Shown here: positions 1-10,079 of the stretch, one piece after another | Layout of the letters: each line of letters begins with the position of its first letter | Numbering within the stretch: position 1 is the first letter of the stretch | Assembly (NCBI RefSeq): GCF_000283655.1 | Contig: NC_016622.1 | Span: 1,128,501 to 1,192,500, forward strand | Length of the DNA stretch: 64,000 nt | Reading direction: 5' to 3' | Source of the DNA: Azospirillum lipoferum 4B | GTDB taxonomy: Bacteria; Pseudomonadota; Alphaproteobacteria; Azospirillales; Azospirillaceae | Position numbers and translations under genes: made by a program | Notes under the pieces: generated by a model | What the model saw: the letters and a program-made list of their open reading frames with translations, nothing else | The model's database searches: none | What the model was told of the DNA's origin: nothing

Positions 1-145
1 TGCTGACGCCCGGCGTCACGAAGGGCGTGATGTAATCCAGCGTCTCGGCGGCCAGACGTCCGGCCTTCCGCAGCGCCTCGAATCCTTCCGCGCCATGCAG
101 GACGATTCGCTTGCCTTCCTTGTCCATCAGACCGTCATCCGTCAC
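1..145 (-). CDS. map: Methionine aminopeptidase type I, N-terminal part (runs off the window)
   Basis: Only the first 48 residues are present. They contain the type I methionine aminopeptidase opening, LRKAGRLAAETLDY followed by ITPFVTPGVS. The enzyme removes the initiator methionine from nascent proteins in the cytoplasm. The chosen start is GTG at 145, because an AGAGGA ribosome binding site lies about seven bases upstream; an in-frame ATG at 127 is the alternative. The metal-binding catalytic residues lie beyond the window edge, so the call rests on the N-terminal motif. It is transcribed away from radA. Confidence 0.8.
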   Translation of the reverse strand, partial: MTDDGLMDKEGKRIVLHGAEGFEALRKAGRLAAETLDYITPFVTPGVS

Positions 146-332
146 TTAAATCCTCTTTTCCTCTTCGAACCCCTTCTCCCGCTCCGGAAGATGGGTCCGC
201 TCAAAAGCGCGCAACAAGCTATCACGCCGCCGGTCTGAAAAAAGCCCCTGCAATCCACCCCTGCAAGCATAGGATTCGGCGGATCGGCTTGCTATATGTG
301 GCGGGCCTTATCCCCATCGGACTACCAGACCT

Positions 333-1781
333 TTGGCGAAGCCCACCACCCGATATGTCTGCCAGGCCTGCGGCGCCTCCTTCCCCAAATGGGCGGGCAA
401 GTGCGACGCCTGCGGTGAATGGAACAGCCTCGTCGAAGAGGCCGCACCCGACAGCGCGCCCAAGGGGCTGGGGTCGGCCCGTGGCCGCCGCATCGACTTC
501 GTCGGCCTGCATGGCTCCACCGAGGCGCCGCCGCGGCGCATGACCGGCATCGCCGAGTTCGACCGCGTGTGCGGCGGCGGGCTGGTTCCCGGCTCGGCCA
601 TCCTGATCGGCGGCGATCCCGGCATCGGCAAATCCACCCTTCTGCTCCAGGCGATGGCCCGGCTGTCGCAGGACCACCGCTGCGCCTATGTCTCGGGCGA
701 GGAGGCGGTGGACCAAGTGCGGCTGCGCGCCCAGCGCCTGGGCTGCGCCTCGGCTCCGGTGGATCTGGCCTCGGCCACCAGCGTGCGCGACATCGTCGCT
801 TCGCTGGACGACGCCAAGGGGCCGGAGGTGATCGTCATCGATTCGATCCAGACCATGTATATGGACAATCTGGACAGCGCCCCCGGCACCGTCGCCCAGG
901 TCCGCGCCAGCGCGCAGGAGCTGATCCGCGTCGCCAAGCGGCGCGGCGTCGTCCTGCTGCTGGTCGGCCATGTGACCAAGGAAGGCATGATCGCCGGTCC
1001 CCGCGTGCTGGAGCACATGGTGGACACCGTCCTCTATTTCGAAGGCGAACGCGGTCACCAGTTCCGCATCCTGCGCGCGGTGAAGAACCGCTTCGGCCCG
1101 ACCGACGAGATCGGCGTGTTCGAGATGGGCGACAGTGGCCTCGGCGAGGTCGCCAACCCGTCCGCCCTGTTCCTTGCCGAGCGGCGCGGCGATGTGTCGG
1201 GCGCCGCCGTCTTCGCCGGGATGGAGGGCACCCGCCCCGTCCTGGTCGAGGTGCAGGCGCTGGTCGCCCCATCGCCGCTCGGCACGCCACGCCGCGCGGT
1301 GGTCGGCTGGGACTCCGCCCGCCTCGCCATGGTGCTGGCGGTGCTGGAGGCGCGCTGCGGCGTGCAGATCGGCGCCAACGACGTCTACCTGAACGTGGCC
1401 GGCGGGTTGCGTATCACCGAACCGGCCGCTGACCTTGCGGTCGCCGCGGCACTCGTCTCTTCGCTGACCGGGGAGCCTGTTCCGGCCGACGCGGTGGTGT
1501 TCGGCGAGATCGGCCTGTCCGGCGAGGTCCGCGCCGTCGGCCAGAGCGACACGAGGTTGAAGGAGGCGGCGAAGCTCGGCTTCTCCTCCGCCATCTTCCC
1601 GGCGCGGCGGACCGGCAAGAAGGGCAGCCGCGGCGACAACGGCCTGAAGACGGTGGAACTCCAGCAACTCGGCGAGTTGATGCCGCTGTTCCAGTCCCAG
1701 GGCTCCGCCGGTCGGCCACCCTCCCGTCGGCAACACGACGACAACGACACGCGCCGCTGGCGCGATGACGAGTTCATCTGA
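333..1781 (+). CDS. radA: DNA repair protein RadA
   Basis: RadA is a RecA-like branch-migration ATPase in recombinational repair. Visible features are an N-terminal C4 zinc finger (C10, C13, C24, C27), a Walker A motif GGDPGIGKST at residues 93-102, the RadA signature KNRFG near residue 251, and a C-terminal Lon-like domain. The length (482 residues) is slightly above the usual 450-460 because of a polar C-terminal tail. The start is TTG at 333, which gives the conserved MAKPTTRYVC opening. cvpA follows 42 bases later and then purF, so the three are probably cotranscribed. Confidence 0.95.
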   Translation: MAKPTTRYVCQACGASFPKWAGKCDACGEWNSLVEEAAPDSAPKGLGSARGRRIDFVGLHGSTEAPPRRMTGIAEFDRVCGGGLVPGSAILIGGDPGIGKSTLLLQAMARLSQDHRCAYVSGEEAVDQVRLRAQRLGCASAPVDLASATSVRDIVASLDDAKGPEVIVIDSIQTMYMDNLDSAPGTVAQVRASAQELIRVAKRRGVVLLLVGHVTKEGMIAGPRVLEHMVDTVLYFEGERGHQFRILRAVKNRFGPTDEIGVFEMGDSGLGEVANPSALFLAERRGDVSGAAVFAGMEGTRPVLVEVQALVAPSPLGTPRRAVVGWDSARLAMVLAVLEARCGVQIGANDVYLNVAGGLRITEPAADLAVAAALVSSLTGEPVPADAVVFGEIGLSGEVRAVGQSDTRLKEAAKLGFSSAIFPARRTGKKGSRGDNGLKTVELQQLGELMPLFQSQGSAGRPPSRRQHDDNDTRRWRDDEFI

Positions 1782-1823
1782 CGCCAACTCAACAATCGCC
1801 ATTCCAATAATCGGCACAGGGCC

Positions 1824-2513
1824 ATGGACAACCTTCCCGTCAATCCGGTGGACATCGTCGTCATCGCCGTCCTGCTTCTGGCGGCGCTGCTCGCCTTCAG
1901 CCGCGGCATGGTTGCCGAGGTGGTGTCGGTCGCCGCCTGGGCCGGCGCCGCGGTGATCACGCTCTACGCGCTGCCCCATGTCCTTCCCTATGCGCAGATC
2001 TACATCCGGTTCGAGATGCTGGCCTATGCCGCTTCCGCGGTCGGGGTGTTCATCATCGCGCTGATCGTGCTGTCGCTTCTGGGCCGCAGCCTGTCGCGCG
2101 GGGTGCAGGCCTCTGCCCTGTCGGCGCTGGACCGCACGCTGGGCTTCGCCTTCGGGCTGGTGAAGGGCGGGGTTCTGGTGTCCATCGCCTACCTGTTCTT
2201 CCTGTGGCTGGTGCCCAACCCGGCGGAACAGCCGGTCTGGCTGAAGGAGGCGAAGACCCGTCCCTTCCTGGCGATGGGGGCGGAGACGCTCTACGGCTTC
2301 GTGCCGGAAAATCTGCGCAGGGAAGGGCTGGGCCAGATGGACATGGCGCGCGACCGCGCCCGTCAGGCGATGGAGGCCAAGCAGGCGCTCGACCGCCTGT
2401 CGACGCCGGTGCCCAGCTCCGCGAAGACCGGGGGTGCGCAGGCACCAGATACCGGTTATAAGGAGCGCGATCGCGCCGAAGCAGACAGGCTGTTTCAGAA
2501 CAACGCCCGCTGA
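1824..2513 (+). CDS. cvpA: CvpA family inner-membrane protein
   Basis: This is a 229-residue membrane protein with about four hydrophobic segments in the first 155 residues (starting VDIVVIAVLLLAALLAFSRG) and a charged cytoplasmic tail. It fits the CvpA family, named for colicin V production in E. coli and usually found upstream of purF, as here. The molecular role is not settled; links to envelope stress tolerance are known for the family. It lies between radA and purF on the same strand. Confidence 0.88.
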   Translation: MDNLPVNPVDIVVIAVLLLAALLAFSRGMVAEVVSVAAWAGAAVITLYALPHVLPYAQIYIRFEMLAYAASAVGVFIIALIVLSLLGRSLSRGVQASALSALDRTLGFAFGLVKGGVLVSIAYLFFLWLVPNPAEQPVWLKEAKTRPFLAMGAETLYGFVPENLRREGLGQMDMARDRARQAMEAKQALDRLSTPVPSSAKTGGAQAPDTGYKERDRAEADRLFQNNAR

Positions 2514-2621
2514 GCTTGACCGCTCGGTTTCGGCGCTATCGACGTTTGTGGACCGTGATTCTATTCCGTTGCATGTGCTGACGCGCGCCGACGGCGCCTC
2601 TTGGACGAAGGACTTCTGGTG

Positions 2622-4070
2622 ATGCTGACGACGCATCCGTTCGACGACGACAAGCTGCGCGAAGAGTGCGGCGTGTTCGGCATCTACGGCAACCCGCAGG
2701 CGGGCGCCATCACGGCGCTGGGCCTGCACGCCCTGCAGCACCGCGGGCAGGAGGCGGCGGGTATCGTCAGCTTCGACGGCGGCCGTTTCCACCTCCAGCA
2801 CACGCTGGGACTGGTCGGCGACCATTTCAGCTCCGAAGCGATCATCGCCAAGCTGAAGGGCGCCAGCGCCATCGGCCATGTGCGCTATGCCACCACCGGC
2901 GACACCTCGATCCGCAACGTCCAGCCGCTCTATGCCGATTTCGAGTTCGGCGGCTTCGCGCTGGCCCACAACGGCAACCTGACCAACGCGCAGACCCTGC
3001 GCCGCCAGCTGGTCCGCCGCGGCTGCCTGTTCCAGTCCTCCACCGACACCGAGGTGATCGTCCACCTGATGGCGACCGCCCGCGGCGGTTCGCCGGTGGA
3101 TCGCCTGATCGAGGCGGTCCGGCAGGTCGAGGGCGCCTTCTCCCTGGTGGCGCTGACCTCCAAGGAAGTGATCGGCGTGCGTGACGCGCTCGGCGTCCGT
3201 CCGCTGGTGCTGGGCAAGCTGGGCGACACCTATATCCTGGCGAGCGAGACCTGCGCCTTCGACATCGTCGGCGCCGATTATGTCCGCGACGTCGAGCCGG
3301 GCGAGATGATCGTCATCGACGGTGACGGCATGCACAGCCTGCGCCCGTTCCAGCCGCAGCAGCGCCGCCTGTGCATCTTCGAATACATCTATTTCGCCCG
3401 TCCCGACAGCGTGATGGAGGGCACCTCCGTCTACGAGGCGCGCCAGCGCATCGGCCGTGAACTGGCCCGCGAGGCCGGCGTCCCCGCCGACGTGATCGTG
3501 CCGGTTCCCGACAGCGGCGTGCCCGCGGCGTTGGGCTATGCCCAGGAAGCCGGCGTTCCCTTCGACCTCGGCATCATCCGCAACCATTATGTCGGCCGCA
3601 CCTTCATCGAGCCGACCGACCAGATCCGCCATCTCGGCGTGAAGTTGAAGCACAACGCCAACCGCGCGATGATCGAGGGCAAGCGCGTCGTGCTGGTCGA
3701 CGACAGCATCGTCCGCGGAACCACGTCGAAGAAGATCGTCGAGATGGTGCGCGCCGCCGGGGCCAAGGAGGTGCATATGCGCATCTCCAGCCCGCCGACC
3801 TCGCACCCCTGCTTCTACGGCATCGACACGCCGGAGCAGGGCAAGCTGCTGGCCCACCGCATGACGGTGGAGCAGATGCGAGACTTCATCCAGGCCGACA
3901 GCCTTGCCTTCATCTCGCTCGACGGCCTCTATCGGGCGATGGGCGAGGAGAAGCGCGATCCGGCCAACCTCGGCTATTGCGATGCCTGCTTTACCGGCGA
4001 TTACCCGATCCCGCTGACCGACGCGCTGGAAAGTCCATCGGCAGAGGCGAACGTCCCGGTCCGCGCCTGA
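2622..4070 (+). CDS. purF: Amidophosphoribosyltransferase
   Basis: PurF makes 5-phosphoribosylamine from PRPP and glutamine, the first committed step of purine synthesis. The sequence carries the B. subtilis-type layout: a 15-residue propeptide ending LREE before the nucleophile C16 (CGVFGIYG), an Ntn glutaminase domain, a phosphoribosyltransferase domain with VVLVDDSIVRGTTS, and a C-terminal CDACFTGDYP motif supplying Fe-S cluster cysteines. I chose ATG 2622 because GAAGGA lies about nine bases upstream; a longer TTG start at 2601 is less likely. A strong terminator follows. Confidence 0.96.
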   Translation: MLTTHPFDDDKLREECGVFGIYGNPQAGAITALGLHALQHRGQEAAGIVSFDGGRFHLQHTLGLVGDHFSSEAIIAKLKGASAIGHVRYATTGDTSIRNVQPLYADFEFGGFALAHNGNLTNAQTLRRQLVRRGCLFQSSTDTEVIVHLMATARGGSPVDRLIEAVRQVEGAFSLVALTSKEVIGVRDALGVRPLVLGKLGDTYILASETCAFDIVGADYVRDVEPGEMIVIDGDGMHSLRPFQPQQRRLCIFEYIYFARPDSVMEGTSVYEARQRIGRELAREAGVPADVIVPVPDSGVPAALGYAQEAGVPFDLGIIRNHYVGRTFIEPTDQIRHLGVKLKHNANRAMIEGKRVVLVDDSIVRGTTSKKIVEMVRAAGAKEVHMRISSPPTSHPCFYGIDTPEQGKLLAHRMTVEQMRDFIQADSLAFISLDGLYRAMGEEKRDPANLGYCDACFTGDYPIPLTDALESPSAEANVPVRA

Positions 4071-4074
4071 CCTG

Positions 4075-4110
4075 AAAAAAACCCTCTCCCATCGCGGGAG
4101 AGGGTTTTTC
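4075..4110 (+). terminator. Rho-independent terminator after purF
   Basis: A-rich arm plus CCCTCTCCC pairs with GGGAGAGGG around a short loop and is followed by TTTTT. It lies five bases after the purF stop and would end the radA-cvpA-purF transcript. Confidence 0.85.
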
Positions 4111-4151
4111 ATATGTGAACGAACAATAATTCCAGGAAACGAGTCGTCCCC

Positions 4152-4859
4152 ATGTCCCGTCTCTCCGGCCGCATCGCCCTCGTCACCGGTGCCTCGCGCG
4201 GCATCGGCGCCGCCGTCGCCAAGCGCTTTGCCGCCGAAGGCGCCCATCTGGTCCTGGTCGCCCGCACCGTCGGCGGGCTGGAGGAGACCGACGATGCCAT
4301 CCAGAAGATCTCCGGCCAGTCGGCGACCCTGGTGCCGATGGATCTGCGCGACTACGACAAGATCGATCAACTCGGCCATGCGCTTTATGAGCGCTTCGGC
4401 AAGCTGGACGTGGTCGTCGGCAATGCCGGCGCGCTGGAGGCGCTCGGCCCGGTCGCACAGTATGATCCCAAGCTGTGGTCGCGGGTGATGGACCTGAACG
4501 TGACGGCGAACTATCGTCTGATCCGTTCGATGGATCCGCTCCTGCGCGCGTCGGGCACCGGTCGCGCCATCTTCGTCACCTCGGCCGCCGCAAAGGCTCC
4601 GCAGCATTACTGGATGCCCTACGGCGCCAGCAAGGCGGCGCTGGAAATGATCGTGAAGACCTATGCGATGGAGGTCGCCGGATCCAGCGTGCGCGTCAAC
4701 CTGATCGATCCGGGCGTGGTCGCGACCAAGCTGCGCACCCAGGCTTTCCCTGGCGAGGATCCGAAGAAGATCACCCAGCCGGATCAGGTGACCGAGCGAT
4801 TCGTGGAACTGGCCGAGGCCGGCTGCACGAAGCACGGCGAACTGGTTCTGGCGCAGTAA
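4152..4859 (+). CDS. Short-chain dehydrogenase/reductase (classical SDR)
   Basis: This is a 235-residue NAD(P)-dependent oxidoreductase with the classical SDR signature: TGASRGIG cofactor loop near residue 13, NAG at about 94-96, the active-site serine in VTSAAAK and the YGASK catalytic Tyr/Lys. It resembles the YciK-like group of proteobacterial SDRs, but the substrate cannot be read from the sequence. It has its own position between the purF terminator and a convergent small gene, so it is probably monocistronic. Confidence 0.88.
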   Translation: MSRLSGRIALVTGASRGIGAAVAKRFAAEGAHLVLVARTVGGLEETDDAIQKISGQSATLVPMDLRDYDKIDQLGHALYERFGKLDVVVGNAGALEALGPVAQYDPKLWSRVMDLNVTANYRLIRSMDPLLRASGTGRAIFVTSAAAKAPQHYWMPYGASKAALEMIVKTYAMEVAGSSVRVNLIDPGVVATKLRTQAFPGEDPKKITQPDQVTERFVELAEAGCTKHGELVLAQ

Positions 4860-4870
4860 TCATACCCGAT

Positions 4871-4906
4871 CCTTCCCCGCGGCCGGCAGACGCCGGGCGG
4901 GGAAGG
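4871..4906 (+). terminator. Hairpin between convergent genes
   Basis: CCTTCCCCGC pairs perfectly with GCGGGGAAGG across a 16-base loop. There is no clear U tract, so intrinsic termination is uncertain. It sits just after the SDR stop and before the end of the convergent cytochrome oxidase peptide gene. Confidence 0.4.
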
Positions 4907-4929
4907 GGAGGGCTTCCGACCTTCCCCGT

Positions 4930-5073
4930 CTACAGGGTGAAGATCGCCAGCAGAACCAGCACCGCGATGACGCCGGCGATGCTGTACTTCATGAATTTGG
5001 TGAAGGCGATCCAGGTCGCCTGATGGGTACGTACGGTCTCTTCACTGACCGGGTTGGGACTCACGGCCGCCAT
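4930..5073 (-). CDS. aa3-type cytochrome c oxidase subunit IV (small membrane peptide)
   Basis: This is a 47-residue protein with an N-terminal soluble part carrying the HxATWxxFTKF pattern and a single C-terminal transmembrane helix. This matches the bacterial aa3-type cytochrome oxidase subunit IV family (COX4_pro_2), a non-catalytic helix attached to the terminal oxidase. The start at 5073 (MAAVSPNP) has a GGAGGG ribosome binding site about nine bases upstream; a longer reading frame lacks support. No other cytochrome oxidase genes are nearby, so it is encoded apart from the main subunits. Confidence 0.8.
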   Translation of the reverse strand: MAAVSPNPVSEETVRTHQATWIAFTKFMKYSIAGVIAVLVLLAIFTL

Positions 5074-5197
5074 ATCGATCAACCCTCCAACTGTTTCTTT
5101 TGTCCGCAATTCTGACGCAGACGTACGGAAACGCAACAGATTCCGAGCGGAACCGTCAACCATGCCGGAAGGATAGGGGCCGGAAGGGAGAACCCGC

Positions 5198-5851
5198 CTA
5201 AAGGGGCGGGTTGAGAACGGTCGCCAGTTCAGGCACCGGGCCGTCGATCCGTACCAGATCGCCGTCGACGCGGGCGCGCCCCTCCGCGATCAGGCGGACG
5301 GCATGGGGATAGAGCTTGTGCTCCGCCTCCAGCACGCGGTCGGCCAGACGGTGCGCGTCGTCGCCGGGCAGGACCGGAACCGCGGCCTGGGCGATGATCG
5401 GACCATCGTCCATCGCCGGACGGACATGATGGACGGTGCAGCCATGGAAACGGACGCCGGTGGCCAGCGCCCGCTCATGGGTGTCCAGGCCCTTGAAGGA
5501 GGGCAGCAGGGACGGGTGGATGTTGATGAGCGCGTCCTGCCAGCGCCCGACGAACCAGGGCGACAGCAGGCGCATGAAGCCGGCGAGGCAGACCAACTCG
5601 ACGCCGGCCTCCCGCAGCCGGACGTCCATGGCCGCCTCAAAGGCGGGCTTGTCGCCGGGATAGTCGCGGTGGCTGACCACCGCGGTGGCGATCCCGGCTG
5701 TGGAGGCGCGCTCAAGGCCAAAGGCGTCGGCCTTGTTGGACAGCACCAGCGCGATCTCGGCCGGGAAATCCGGCGCGGCGCAGGCGTCGATCAACGCCTG
5801 GAGATTGCTGCCGCGCCCCGATATCAGGACGCCGATCTTCAACTTGCTCAT
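5198..5851 (-). CDS. purN: Phosphoribosylglycinamide formyltransferase
   Basis: PurN transfers a formyl group from 10-formyl-tetrahydrofolate to GAR in purine synthesis. The protein begins MSKLKIGVLISGRGSNLQAL and has the catalytic INIHPSLLPSF block with Asn/His and the later MDDGPII segment. Start 5851 gives the family-typical N terminus with AAGGA upstream; an upstream extension is not needed. It lies 22 bases behind purM on the same strand, forming a purMN operon that is separate from purF in this window. Confidence 0.96.
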   Translation of the reverse strand: MSKLKIGVLISGRGSNLQALIDACAAPDFPAEIALVLSNKADAFGLERASTAGIATAVVSHRDYPGDKPAFEAAMDVRLREAGVELVCLAGFMRLLSPWFVGRWQDALINIHPSLLPSFKGLDTHERALATGVRFHGCTVHHVRPAMDDGPIIAQAAVPVLPGDDAHRLADRVLEAEHKLYPHAVRLIAEGRARVDGDLVRIDGPVPELATVLNPPL

Positions 5852-5873
5852 CGAACTATCCTTGAGGCGTCCC

Positions 5874-6935
<1,062 letters not shown>

Positions 6936-6978
6936 GTTATAGGACTGGGTGCTGATGGTATCCTCGCTTGGGCTGAGC

Positions 6979-7007
6979 TATATACCGGGCCTTGGGCTCG
7001 GGCCGAA
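6979..7007 (-). promoter_or_regulatory. Possible purM promoter
   Basis: On the minus strand, TTCGGC and TATATA are separated by 17 bases, about 45 bases upstream of the purM start. The -10 element stands out in a GC-rich region. This is a pattern match only; no start site is known. Confidence 0.35.
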
Positions 7008-7032
7008 CATACTCGAATCGGAAGGCTTTGCA

Positions 7033-8445
7033 ATGCTCCACCGCCGCCGCGCGCCGCTCCTCGCCGGTCTTGCTGCCATGTCCACCGCTCTGGTCCTGAC
7101 CATGACCGGGCCGTCGGGCGCGCAGACCGGCTCCCCGCCGCCGGCCGCCGCCAATGCTGCCGCCCCTGCCGCCGCCAATGCTGCCATGCCGTCCGCCTCC
7201 GACCCCTTCGCGGTCTCCGGCGTCCGGGTCGACATCAACGGCAGCAACCCGACCACGGTCCGCGATCAGGCGATCCGCGAGGCGCAGGCCAAGGCCTGGG
7301 CGGAGCTCTACCGCCGCCTCGTCCCCGGCGGCACCCCGCCGCGCCTGTCGGACAATGAGATCGCCAAGCTGGTCCAGGGCTTCGAGATCGACGATGAAAA
7401 GGTGTCGGCCAGCCGCTATGTCGGCGCCATCACCGTGCGGTTCCGTCCCAATGCGGTGCGCGACGCGCTCGGCCAGAGCGGCGGCGCCACCCAGTATGTC
7501 GAGCCGCCGGCGCGCCCCTTCGTCGTCCTGCCGGTGACCCAGAGCGAAGGGCGCATCATCCTGTGGCAGGACCGCACCCCCTGGCGCGCGGCATGGGAAG
7601 CACGGCAGCCCGCCGCGTCCCTGGTTCCGCTGGTGCTGCCGGATGGTGAACTGTCCGACGCCCAGGCGATCAGCGGCGAGGATGCGGTCGCCGGCAATGC
7701 CGAGGCGCTGGGCCGCATCGCCCAGGCCTACAAGGCCGGCGGGGTCGTGGTCGCCCGCACCGATCTGCCGGCCAACGGCCCGGATCCGGCACGCGGCATG
7801 ACGGTGGATGTCACCCGCTACGGGCTGGACGGCACACGCGACAATCAGGTCGTGCAGGTGAAGGGCGGCAGCAGCGCCGACGACGTGCTGACCCGCGCGG
7901 TCGCGGCGGTCGGCAGCCAGCTGGACGAGTCCTGGCGGCGCGAGCACACCACCGCGACCGGTCCGGAGCAGAACACCCTGGTCCGCATTCCGTTGTCGGC
8001 GGTGAACGACTGGGTAGAGACGCGCAAGCGGCTTTCCTCCGTCAATGCGGTGACCCGGACCAACCTCATCTCCATCAGCCGCAGTGAGGCGCTGATCACC
8101 CTGACCCATCGCGGCGATCCCGAGCAGCTGGCCCAGGCGCTTGCCCGCCAGGATCTGGGCCTTGCGCGCACGGCCGCGGCGGCGCCTGCCGGTTTTCCGG
8201 CCGCCAATCCCGGCGCGCCGCTGCCGGTTCCCGCCGCCGACTGGCAGCTGACGCTGCTGCCGCGCGGGTCGGGTGCCGCATCGGCCGGCGCCGTTCCGTC
8301 CTCCGCTTCGCCGGTTGCTTCCCCGATCTCGGCCTCTCCGACCTCGCTGGCGCCGTCGGCGCCGCTCGACGCCGGCGCGCCAGTCGGCACGCTGGGCGCG
8401 CCACCGCGCAATCTGGGAACGCTGCCGGCCAAGAGCCTGCCGTGA
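7033..8445 (+). CDS. DUF2066 domain exported protein
   Basis: This is a 470-residue protein of unknown function. It has an N-terminal signal peptide (RRRAPLLAGL followed by a hydrophobic stretch ending SGAQ), then an Ala/Pro-rich linker, then the DUF2066 start FAVSGVRVDINGSN with QAIREAQAKAWAELYRRL. The C terminus is a low-complexity Ala/Ser/Pro tail. Start 7033 places the signal peptide at the N terminus; an upstream start adds a non-signal extension. Its stop overlaps the next gene's GTG by four bases, indicating translational coupling with the phosphatidyltransferase gene, an arrangement common in Rhodospirillales. Confidence 0.75.
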   Translation: MLHRRRAPLLAGLAAMSTALVLTMTGPSGAQTGSPPPAAANAAAPAAANAAMPSASDPFAVSGVRVDINGSNPTTVRDQAIREAQAKAWAELYRRLVPGGTPPRLSDNEIAKLVQGFEIDDEKVSASRYVGAITVRFRPNAVRDALGQSGGATQYVEPPARPFVVLPVTQSEGRIILWQDRTPWRAAWEARQPAASLVPLVLPDGELSDAQAISGEDAVAGNAEALGRIAQAYKAGGVVVARTDLPANGPDPARGMTVDVTRYGLDGTRDNQVVQVKGGSSADDVLTRAVAAVGSQLDESWRREHTTATGPEQNTLVRIPLSAVNDWVETRKRLSSVNAVTRTNLISISRSEALITLTHRGDPEQLAQALARQDLGLARTAAAAPAGFPAANPGAPLPVPAADWQLTLLPRGSGAASAGAVPSSASPVASPISASPTSLAPSAPLDAGAPVGTLGAPPRNLGTLPAKSLP

Positions 8446-9002
8446 GCGTTCCGAACATCATCACCTTTCTGCGCATCCTGGCGGTACCGGCCGCGATGTA
8501 CATGATCCTGACCGGCAGGATGGAGTGGGCCTTTGCCCTCTTCGTCGCCGCCGGCCTGTCCGATGCGCTGGACGGCGCCATCGCCCGCATGTTCCGGGCG
8601 CGCACGGTGCTGGGCGGCTATCTCGATCCGCTGGCCGACAAGGCGCTGATCGTCGGCGTGTACGTCGCGCTGGCCTGGGTCGGTGCGATCCCGTTGTGGC
8701 TGGCGATGATGGTGATCTTCCGCGACATCATGATCATCGGCGGCGTCATCCTGCTGTTCACGCTGAAGGAGACGCTGGCGATGCAACCGCTCTACATCAG
8801 CAAGGTGAACACGGTCGTCCAGATCGCGCTTGCTGCCGCGGTGCTGGCGCCGCCGGCATTGGGCCTGCCGGAGATTCATCTGTACGGGTGGGAAGTGGTC
8901 GATGTGCTGGTGTACGCCTGTACGGTGACCACCGTGCTGTCCGGCCTGCTGTACGCGCGGCGCGGCGCCCTGCTGTTCAACCGGCTCGGCGGTGTTCCAT
9001 GA
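8442..9002 (+). CDS. CDP-alcohol phosphatidyltransferase family membrane enzyme
   Basis: This is a 186-residue integral membrane enzyme with a perfect CDP-alcohol phosphatidyltransferase motif, DG-x2-AR-x8-G-x3-D-x3-D, seen as DGAIAR followed by GGYLDPLADK. It transfers a CDP-linked phosphatidyl group to an alcohol. The sequence fits the PgsA/cardiolipin-synthase-like subgroup, so phosphatidylglycerophosphate or cardiolipin synthesis is plausible, but the acceptor cannot be fixed. GTG start overlaps the previous stop (GTGA) and its own stop overlaps the next ATG (ATGA). Confidence 0.85.
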   Translation: MSVPNIITFLRILAVPAAMYMILTGRMEWAFALFVAAGLSDALDGAIARMFRARTVLGGYLDPLADKALIVGVYVALAWVGAIPLWLAMMVIFRDIMIIGGVILLFTLKETLAMQPLYISKVNTVVQIALAAAVLAPPALGLPEIHLYGWEVVDVLVYACTVTTVLSGLLYARRGALLFNRLGGVP

Positions 9003-10066
9003 CCGCGGCCAAGCAGCTCCGCTTCTGGCTGATCGGGCTAGGGCTGTTTGTCCTTGCCCTGTGGTTGCTGGCCGGCATGCTCCTGCCCTTCGTGGTCGGG
9101 CTGGCCATCGCCTATTTGCTCGACCCGCTGGTCGACCGGCTGGAGGCGGCGCGGCTGCCGCGCTGGCTCGGTACCACGTTGGTGTTGCTGGGATTCCTGC
9201 TGGTCCTGGTGCTGATGTCGCTGCTTCTCGTGCCGTTGGTGCAGGGGCAGATCTCTCATCTGCTGGAGGTGCTGCCGACCTACGCCACCCTGGTGAAGGA
9301 GCGGCTGATCCCGGCGCTCGACCGCTTCATCCACCGGCTTCCGGCCGACGATGTGGAGCGGCTGCGCGCCGCCGCCGGCAATTACGCAGGCGAGGTGGCG
9401 GGGATGGTGGGACGCATCGTCTCACACATCCTGTCGGGCGGGCTGGCGGTGTTCGACATCGTCACCCTGATGTTCATCACCCCCATCGTCGCCTTCTATC
9501 TGATGCGCGACTGGGACGTGATGGTGGGGAAGGTCGATTCGTGGCTGCCGCGCCAGCATGCCGAGACCGTGCGCGAGCAGGCGCGCGAGGTGAACATGAC
9601 CCTGTCCGGCTTCGTGCGCGGGCAGGCGATGGTCTGCCTCGTGCTGGGCGTCTTCTATGCGCTGGCGCTGTCGGCGGCCGGGCTGGATTTCGGGCTGGTG
9701 ATCGGCCTGATGGCCGGGATTCTGTCCTTCATTCCCTATGTCGGCAGCCTGTTCGGCTTCGTCGCCAGCACCGGGCTCGCCCTGCTGCAGTTCGACGAGC
9801 TCTGGCGGGTCGCCGTCGTGGTCGGCATCTTCCTGTTCGGGCAGGCGGTGGAGGGCAATGTCCTGACGCCGAAGCTGGTCGGCGACAAGGTTGGGCTGCA
9901 TGCGGTCTGGGTGATGTTCGCCCTGCTGGCCGGCGGCAGCCTGTTCGGATTCGTCGGCGTTCTGCTGGCGGTTCCGGTGGCTGCGGTGATCGGCGTGTTG
10001 ACCCGCTTCGCATTGCGACAGTATCTCTCAAGCCCGTACTACCGCGGCACCGACGCGGAACGCTGA
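8999..10066 (+). CDS. AI-2E transporter / PerM family membrane protein
   Basis: This is a 355-residue polytopic membrane protein with seven to eight hydrophobic segments and the family-typical region SFIPYVGSLFG near the C-terminal third, then EGNVLTPKLVGDKVGLHAVWVM. The PerM/AI-2E exporter superfamily includes TqsA and the sodium-proton antiporter-like YtnP group; the cargo is not predictable. The ATG lies in an ATGA overlap with the preceding gene. hdaA starts 13 bases after its stop. Confidence 0.85.
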   Translation: MTAAKQLRFWLIGLGLFVLALWLLAGMLLPFVVGLAIAYLLDPLVDRLEAARLPRWLGTTLVLLGFLLVLVLMSLLLVPLVQGQISHLLEVLPTYATLVKERLIPALDRFIHRLPADDVERLRAAAGNYAGEVAGMVGRIVSHILSGGLAVFDIVTLMFITPIVAFYLMRDWDVMVGKVDSWLPRQHAETVREQAREVNMTLSGFVRGQAMVCLVLGVFYALALSAAGLDFGLVIGLMAGILSFIPYVGSLFGFVASTGLALLQFDELWRVAVVVGIFLFGQAVEGNVLTPKLVGDKVGLHAVWVMFALLAGGSLFGFVGVLLAVPVAAVIGVLTRFALRQYLSSPYYRGTDAER

Positions 10067-10079
10067 TGGGTGTGTCCGC

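Noticed and set aside
222-4835. A 1537-residue open frame on the minus strand across radA, cvpA, purF and the SDR gene
   Set aside because: It lies entirely antisense to recognisable genes, has no domain, and its His/Gly/Arg-rich composition is what an antisense frame in GC-rich DNA gives.
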